The position numbers and the translations under genes are program-made. From Actinorhabdospora filicis (GTDB taxonomy: Bacteria > Actinomycetota > Actinomycetes > Mycobacteriales > Micromonosporaceae), in the NCBI RefSeq assembly GCF_030269765.1, contig NZ_BSTX01000002.1, positions 653,379 through 717,378 on the forward strand: a stretch of 64,000 bases of DNA, written 5' to 3'. This document shows positions 59,606 to 64,000 of the stretch, in pieces (position 1 is the first letter of the stretch; each line of letters starts with the position of its first letter). The notes beneath the pieces are model-generated. The model saw nothing but the letters and a program-made list of their open reading frames with translations, had not been told where the DNA came from and made no database searches.

Positions 59606-60838
59606 ATGAGACAGGTGCGGGCCCTGGGCCGCTGCGTCCTGCGCAGCTGGCTGGCGCTGGCCGCGTGGACGTCCGGCGCCTGCGTCGTCCTCGCCGTCCT
59701 GCTCCTCCCACTCGGCCTGGGCCTGGCGATCCTGCCCGGCACGGCGGCGTGGCTGCGGTCCCTCACCGACCGCGCCCGCCGCTGGGCCGCACCCGTCGCC
59801 GAGCCGGAACCCCTCAACCCCGACCGCACCGCGAGCCGCCGCAGCCAGGCCGGCGCCATCATCGGCGCCGAGTCCTTCTGGCGCGACCTCCTGTGGGCCA
59901 ACCTCGAACCCGGCATCGGCGGGCTCCTCGTCGCCGTCCCGCAATGCCTGGTCGCCTACGGCCTCTTCGGCACCCTCGTCCAGCCCCTCATCTGGCGGCG
60001 CGTCGACGACGGCAACTGGTACGCCTTCATCCCCGTCACCAGCACCCCGGCCATGCTCACCGCCGCCGCCCTCGGCCTCGCCTTCATCGCCGCCGGACTC
60101 TGGGCGACGGCACCGGTGCTGCGCCTCCACGCCCGCTGGACCAGGCTCCTGCTGGCCGCACCCCGCTCCACCGCCCTCACCCGCCGCGTGGAGCACCTGA
60201 CCGGCACCCGCGCCGACGCCATCGACGCCCAGGCCGCCGAACTCGGCCGCATCGAACGCGACCTCCACGACGGCGCCCAGGCCCGCCTCATCGCCCTCGG
60301 CATGACCCTCGACCACGCCACCCGCCTGCTCGACACCGACCTCGACACCGCACGCGCCCTCCTCCTCGACGTCCGCGAGACCTCCTCACGCGCCCTGGCC
60401 GACCTGCGCGACCTCGTCCACGGCATCCACCCGCCCGTCCTGGCCGACCGCGGCCTCACCGACGCCCTGCGCTCACTGGCCCTCGACAGCTTCCTCGACG
60501 TCGACGTCACCGCCGAGCCGATCGGACGCCTGCCCGCGCCGGTCGAATCGGCCGCCTACTTCGCCGTGAGCGAGGCCCTCGCCAACGCCACCAAGCACTC
60601 CGGCGCCCGCACCGTGGCCATCGCCGTCACCCACGACGGCCACCGCCTCCACATCACCGTCACCGACGACGGCCGCGGCGGCGCCACCATCGACGGCGGC
60701 ACCGGCCTGTCCGGCGTCGTGCGCCGATTGGGTACCTTCGACGGCACCCTCGCCCTGCACAGCCCGCCCGGCGGGCCCACCACCGTGACCATGGAGATCC
60801 CGTGCGCGTCGTCCTCGCCGAAGACCTCTTCCTCCTGA
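59606..60838 (+). CDS. Two-component sensor histidine kinase (HisKA_3 type)
   Basis: 410 residues. Four membrane helices lie in the first 200 residues (WTSGACVVLAVLLLPLGLGL; FIPVTSTPAMLTAAALGLAF). The dimerisation-and-His region is IERDLHDGAQARLIALGMTL (His acceptor) and the HATPase has SEALANATKHSGA and VTDDGRGGA with GTGLSGVVRRL. GGGGAG precedes ATG 59606. It overlaps its response regulator by 37 bases, so they form an operon. Confidence 0.93.
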   Translation: MRQVRALGRCVLRSWLALAAWTSGACVVLAVLLLPLGLGLAILPGTAAWLRSLTDRARRWAAPVAEPEPLNPDRTASRRSQAGAIIGAESFWRDLLWANLEPGIGGLLVAVPQCLVAYGLFGTLVQPLIWRRVDDGNWYAFIPVTSTPAMLTAAALGLAFIAAGLWATAPVLRLHARWTRLLLAAPRSTALTRRVEHLTGTRADAIDAQAAELGRIERDLHDGAQARLIALGMTLDHATRLLDTDLDTARALLLDVRETSSRALADLRDLVHGIHPPVLADRGLTDALRSLALDSFLDVDVTAEPIGRLPAPVESAAYFAVSEALANATKHSGARTVAIAVTHDGHRLHITVTDDGRGGATIDGGTGLSGVVRRLGTFDGTLALHSPPGGPTTVTMEIPCASSSPKTSSS

Positions 60839-61443
60839 GGGACGGCCTCGTGCGCACCCTGCGCGAACACGGCTGCGAGGTCACCCCCGTCGACAACGGC
60901 CCCGCCCTCCACCGCGCCCTCATCGGCGACCCGCCCGACATCGCCGTCGTCGACGTCCGCCTCCCGCCCACCTTCACCGACGAGGGACTCCAGGCCGCCC
61001 TCGCCGCCCGCCGCGCCCACCCCGGCCTGCCCGTCCTGGTGCTGTCGCAGTACGTCGACCAGCTCTACGCCCAGGAACTGCTCGGCGGCGGCGAGGGCGC
61101 CATCGGCTACCTGCTGAAAGACCGCGTCACCGACACCGCCCAGTTCATCGACGCCGTCCGCCGCGTCGCCGCCGGCGCCACCGTCATGGACCCCCACGTC
61201 ATCGCCAAACTCCTCGCCCGCGGCGACGCCCGCGGCACCATCGGCGCCCTCACCCCACGCGAGCGCGACGTCCTGGAACTGATGGCCGAGGGACGCTCCA
61301 ACGCCGCCATCGCCGCCACCCTCCACGTCAGCGAGAGCGCCGTGGCCAAGCACACCGCCGGGATCTTCACCAAACTCGGCATCGGCGTCTCCGACGACGA
61401 CAACCGGCGCGTCCTGGCCGTCCTGGCCTACCTCCGCCGCTGA
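60802..61443 (+). CDS. NarL/LuxR-type response regulator
   Basis: 213 residues. The receiver domain has VRVVLAEDLFLLRDGLVRTL (Glu-Asp), DIAVVDVRLPP (phospho-Asp) and later GAIGYLLKDRV (Lys). The LuxR HTH is LTPRERDVLELMAEGRSNAA, then HVSESAVAKHTAGIFTKLGI. It should act as the output of the preceding kinase. GTG 60802 has GGAG upstream. Confidence 0.92.
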   Translation: MRVVLAEDLFLLRDGLVRTLREHGCEVTPVDNGPALHRALIGDPPDIAVVDVRLPPTFTDEGLQAALAARRAHPGLPVLVLSQYVDQLYAQELLGGGEGAIGYLLKDRVTDTAQFIDAVRRVAAGATVMDPHVIAKLLARGDARGTIGALTPRERDVLELMAEGRSNAAIAATLHVSESAVAKHTAGIFTKLGIGVSDDDNRRVLAVLAYLRR

Positions 61444-61519
61444 CGCCGCGCGCCGACACCCCGGGCGGGCCCGCGGCGCGCATCCTGGACACACCACACC
61501 GACCCGCCGGGAGGCGACC

Positions 61520-61873
61520 ATGTCCACACCGCTCACCGACGGCCTGGGCCCCCTCGCCCAGCCCCCGGCCGGGGAACCACTCGACGTCCTCGTCCTGACC
61601 ACCGCGCTGCGCTCCGGCGAGCAGATCGTCATCCACGGCGTCCTCGCCGACCGGCACCTCGACCGCGACCAGGTCCTGCGCGCGGCCACCGCCGCCGGAC
61701 TCGACCTCGACCGCGTCCGTCGCGAGTGGACCGGGTGGCTCGCCGACCGCGGTGCCGGTGTGAAACGCCAGGGCGTCCTGCGCGCCGCCCGCCTGCTCGG
61801 TGTCGCCGAGTCGACGGCGATGGACGCCTGGCAGCTGAGCCAGCGTCCGGCCGGTGCGGGGGAGGAGAACTGA
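61520..61873 (+). CDS. Hypothetical protein, 117 residues
   Basis: Soluble and helical. LDVLVLTTALRSGEQIVIHG and HLDRDQVLRAATAAGLDLDR, with RQGVLRAARLLGVAESTAMD, may hint at a DNA- or nucleotide-binding fold but match no family I can name. GGGAGG lies 6 bases before ATG 61520, which supports a real gene. It is near the two-component operon but has its own start. Confidence 0.6.
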   Translation: MSTPLTDGLGPLAQPPAGEPLDVLVLTTALRSGEQIVIHGVLADRHLDRDQVLRAATAAGLDLDRVRREWTGWLADRGAGVKRQGVLRAARLLGVAESTAMDAWQLSQRPAGAGEEN

Positions 61874-61965
61874 AGGTTTCGGGCACCGGTGTATTTCGCG
61901 GGCGGATGTGAATACCGCTACCCCGAGTTGACGCTCCATTTACCGGATGGCACTATGAATGCGTT

Positions 61966-62132
61966 GCTTCGTTCGGTGAGGCTACTGCGTGGACACAGGC
62001 CACTGATCCCAAACGTCGAGAGACGCCCCGGATCAGGACAGGTCACCTCGGCTTAAGGGGTGATCCCAAGTGGCTTCCGTCTCATTCCGGGGACGGGTAC
62101 GCCGCGCAGTGCCAAAGCTCTTACGAGACAGG
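61966..62132 (+). ncRNA. M-box (ykoK-type) magnesium riboswitch
   Basis: The diagnostic cores are all present in order: GTTCGGTGAGGCTACTGCG near 61971, GGACACAGGCCACTGATCCC near 61991, the loop CGTCGAGAGACGCC near 62014, GGTCACCTCGGCTTAAGGGG near 62041, and CGCAGTGCCAAAGCTCTTAC near 62105, which pairs back to the start. This matches the actinobacterial M-box upstream of Mg2+ transport genes. Binding of Mg2+ should shut expression of the downstream CorA gene. Nothing else is obvious in the bases between 61874 and 61965. Confidence 0.85.
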
Positions 62133-62212
62133 GGCATAACCCTTCCGGCCCGCGTTCGGGCTGTTCGGGGCCCTCCTGGCTGTTGTTCTACGGAACAGAG
62201 GAGGTGGCGGCG

Positions 62213-62296
62213 ATGGACGCCGGTCAGAGTCACAGTACCCAGGGCGCTTCGCCGTCCGCACCCGCACGCGTCGGCCCGAACGGCCCGCGCGCCTGA
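62213..62296 (+). CDS. 27-residue peptide between riboswitch and CorA operon
   Basis: GAGGAGG lies 8 bases before ATG 62213. The peptide, MDAGQSHSTQGASPSAPARV ending GPRA, is hydrophilic and Ser/Ala/Pro-rich. It may be a leader peptide that couples translation to the riboswitch, or a chance frame with a good ribosome binding site. Its sequence resembles no known small Mg2+-stress peptide. Confidence 0.42.
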   Translation: MDAGQSHSTQGASPSAPARVGPNGPRA

Positions 62297-62447
62297 GGCA
62301 TCGCCCTCTTTCTCACGCGATGATTCGCGCACTCTCGTCACGTCGGCATTTCGTGACGCCTGAATTCCAGCACTGATCGGTTTCCGCATGTGCTCTGCGC
62401 GGAAACGCCATTCACCGTGCCCATTTCCCGCCGGAAAGGAAAATCCC

Positions 62448-62633
62448 GTGACCACATTGACGAAGGTCCCGCAGACCACGTCCCGCCGCCCGAACCTGGA
62501 GCGGCAGGCACTGCTGTTCACGATCGGGCTCTACCTGTTCATCTGCGTGGCCCTGCTGGCCGTGCACTACGCCGCCCCCGATGAGGAGCCCGCCGAGAGC
62601 GGCAGCTCCTCCACCTCGCCCTACAACCCCTAG
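62448..62633 (+). CDS. 61-residue single-pass membrane protein in the CorA operon
   Basis: GTG 62448 is preceded by AAGGAAA. VTTLTKVPQTTSRRPNLERQ is followed by one clear membrane helix (ALLFTIGLYLFICVALLAVH) and a short acidic tail with a Ser-rich end. Like other small membrane proteins in Mg2+ regulons it might modulate the transporter downstream. The latter starts 61 bases after the stop. Confidence 0.68.
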   Translation: MTTLTKVPQTTSRRPNLERQALLFTIGLYLFICVALLAVHYAAPDEEPAESGSSSTSPYNP

Positions 62634-62694
62634 CGGGAGCCCGACATCCGTCCCCGAAGACCCCGGCCACCCCCTTCCGCAAAGGACCGAGCAC

Positions 62695-63630
62695 ATGACC
62701 CACCCGATCATCGACCGCAAGTTCGACCCCGCCACCCTGCGCCGCGTCTGGATCCGCCTCCCCGACACCGACGAGGCCCTCATCACCGCCACCGGCGAGG
62801 CCACCGGCGTGGACTTCACCACCGCCCCCGGGCGCGTCTGGGAGACCGACGACTTCACCTACCTCCCGGTGCGCGTCAACGTCCGCGACGGCGACACCAT
62901 CCGCCGCGCCGACGTCACCTTCGCCCTCGGCGACCACCGGCTCATCACCCTCCACCCGGGCGAGCCCTTCGCGCCCTTCGACAAGGCCATCGCCAAGATG
63001 CGCCGCAACCCCGCCCTGGCCACCGGAGCCCACGGCGTCATGTACGCCCTCCTGTGGGCCCTCAACGAGACCGCCGAGCGCGTCATCGACCACGCCTCCG
63101 ACGTCCTGGAGACGATGAGCGACGAGATCGCCCAGGCCACCAACGGCTACACCGACGCCGGGCGCGAGATCGGGGTCACCGACATGCAGGACACCATCGC
63201 CCGCATGAACGAGGCCGAGGAGATCGTCTCCCAGTGCCAGGAGTCGCAGCTGCTGCTCGCCCGCGCCGCCCGCCACCTGCGCGCCGAGGTCGGCACCGGC
63301 GACCCGGACCTGGCCGGGCTCATCGACATCCTGCTGGCCGACATCGACGGCGTCAAACAGCACGCCGGGTTCGAGCACGACAAGGTCCGCTACCTCCAGC
63401 AGGCGATCATGACCTCGCTCGACGTCAAGCAGAACCAGATCGTGAAGATCTTCACCATCATCACCGCGGTGTTCCTGCCGCCGACGCTGATCGCGACGTT
63501 CTACGGCATGAACTTCACCCACATGCCCGAGCTGAGCTGGCTGCACGGCTTCGAGATCACCACCGCGCTCACGCTGGTCGCCGCGCTGATTCCACTGTGG
63601 TACATCAAGCGCAAGGGCTGGCTGCGCTAG
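62695..63630 (+). CDS. corA: CorA-family Mg2+ transporter
   Basis: 311 residues. A large cytosolic funnel precedes two C-terminal membrane helices, with the loop YGMNFTHMPELSW carrying the selectivity signature GMN and the following KRKGW tail. It carries Mg2+ (or Co2+) into the cell. An upstream M-box should repress it when Mg2+ is plentiful. AAAGGA precedes ATG 62695. Confidence 0.94.
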   Translation: MTHPIIDRKFDPATLRRVWIRLPDTDEALITATGEATGVDFTTAPGRVWETDDFTYLPVRVNVRDGDTIRRADVTFALGDHRLITLHPGEPFAPFDKAIAKMRRNPALATGAHGVMYALLWALNETAERVIDHASDVLETMSDEIAQATNGYTDAGREIGVTDMQDTIARMNEAEEIVSQCQESQLLLARAARHLRAEVGTGDPDLAGLIDILLADIDGVKQHAGFEHDKVRYLQQAIMTSLDVKQNQIVKIFTIITAVFLPPTLIATFYGMNFTHMPELSWLHGFEITTALTLVAALIPLWYIKRKGWLR

Positions 63631-63641
63631 ACCGCCTCCCT

Positions 63642-63672
63642 CTCACCGCGACGGTCGTGCCGTCGCGGTGAG
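63642..63672. terminator. Bidirectional hairpin after CorA
   Basis: CTCACCGCGACGG (63642-63654) and CCGTCGCGGTGAG (63660-63672) form a perfect 13-bp stem with a 5-base loop, between the CorA stop and the stop of the convergent permease gene. Confidence 0.82.
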
Positions 63673-63680
63673 GCCCCGCC

Positions 63681-64000
63681 TCACACCGAGCCCAGGTCGC
63701 GCTCGATCGCCGCCAGCTCCTCCGGCGTCCCCTGCACTTTCGGGCCGGTGAACCAGCGCCGCGCCGAGACCAGCCACCAGATCCCGGCGAAACCCAGGAC
63801 CACCAGCACCGCCACGGGCGTGTAATTGAAGGTCCCGGCCTCCACCGGGTACTTCTGCGGCAGCATGAACAGCACGCTGATGAACGCCACCCACACCACC
63901 GCGACCACCCCGACCGGGCGGCTCCAGCGTCCCAGATGCCACGGCCCCCGCACGAAGCGATCACCCTGCCGCAGCCGCAGGATCGTCGGCAGCACATAGG
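63681..64000 (-). CDS. APC-type amino acid permease, C-terminal part only
   Basis: The frame is open to the right edge, so only about 106 C-terminal residues are seen: LPTILRLRQGDRFVRGPWHL, two membrane helices (GVVAVVWVAFISVLFMLP and VAVLVVLGFAGIWWLVSA), then RRWFTGPKVQGTPEEL and a short tail. This ending is typical of basic/GABA-type amino acid permeases of the APC superfamily. It is convergent with CorA. Confidence 0.8.
   Translation of the reverse strand, partial: YVLPTILRLRQGDRFVRGPWHLGRWSRPVGVVAVVWVAFISVLFMLPQKYPVEAGTFNYTPVAVLVVLGFAGIWWLVSARRWFTGPKVQGTPEELAAIERDLGSV

Overview
This window comes from a high-GC Gram-positive actinomycete. The evidence is strongly GC-biased codon third positions, frequent GTG starts, many ATGA/GTGA start-stop overlaps, short or absent leaders, an actinobacterial-type M-box, an LPxTG surface protein, and a lone TTA codon in a regulator. 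A filamentous Streptosporangiales- or Streptomyces-like organism fits, but the genus cannot be fixed from the sequence. I saw no rRNA, tRNA, CRISPR array, insertion sequence or phage genes.

Layout. 1-3.7 kb: a secreted DNRLRE-type protein cut by the left edge and an FG-GAP propeller protein. 4-8.3 kb: a large ATPase-LuxR regulator divergent from a questin-oxidase-like protein and an RibD/DHFR-like reductase. 8.4-11.8 kb: an LPxTG-anchored DUF11/SdrD-B surface protein. 12-21.9 kb: small redox, LysR, GNAT, RTX, PadR/DUF1048, AhpD-like and DUF1330 genes. 21.9-24.5 kb: a CdsA-like cytidylyltransferase coupled to a GNAT-aminotransferase fusion. 24.6-33.1 kb: a three-part arsenic island with three ArsR regulators, two flavoprotein monooxygenases, a CCG-motif mini-protein, an M28 peptidase, an MFS exporter, Acr3 and ArsC. 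33.1-37.7 kb: a methyltransferase, a UbiA-type prenyl-phosphate transferase, a GT-C-like membrane protein and a divergent histidine phosphatase. 37.8-40 kb: a toxin-like protein with an eCIS-cargo-like N-terminus and a C-terminal deaminase. 40.3-44.9 kb: small membrane and regulatory genes and an ArsR-like/SRPBCC/reductase operon. 45.3-52.8 kb: a probable minimal RiPP locus. 52.8-61.9 kb: MarR/MFS, hydrolase/TetR, TPR-like/CGNR, flavin reductase, CPBP protease and a two-component system. 61.9-63.6 kb: an M-box riboswitch, two tiny ORFs and a CorA transporter. The right edge cuts an amino acid permease.

The most unusual system is at 45.3-52.8 kb. A nine-codon gene (MRKYPDVGA) with a near-perfect ribosome binding site and its own downstream hairpin sits ahead of two coupled ABC exporter genes. 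It diverges from a radical SAM enzyme. The two divergent promoters carry the same 24-bp box (18 of 24 identical) exactly 21 bp upstream of identical TAGCCT -10 hexamers. A LuxR-type ATPase regulator containing a TTA codon lies at the far end. I infer a leaderless, ultra-short radical-SAM-modified peptide that is exported by the ABC pair. An alternative is that the nine codons are a regulatory leader peptide for the exporters.
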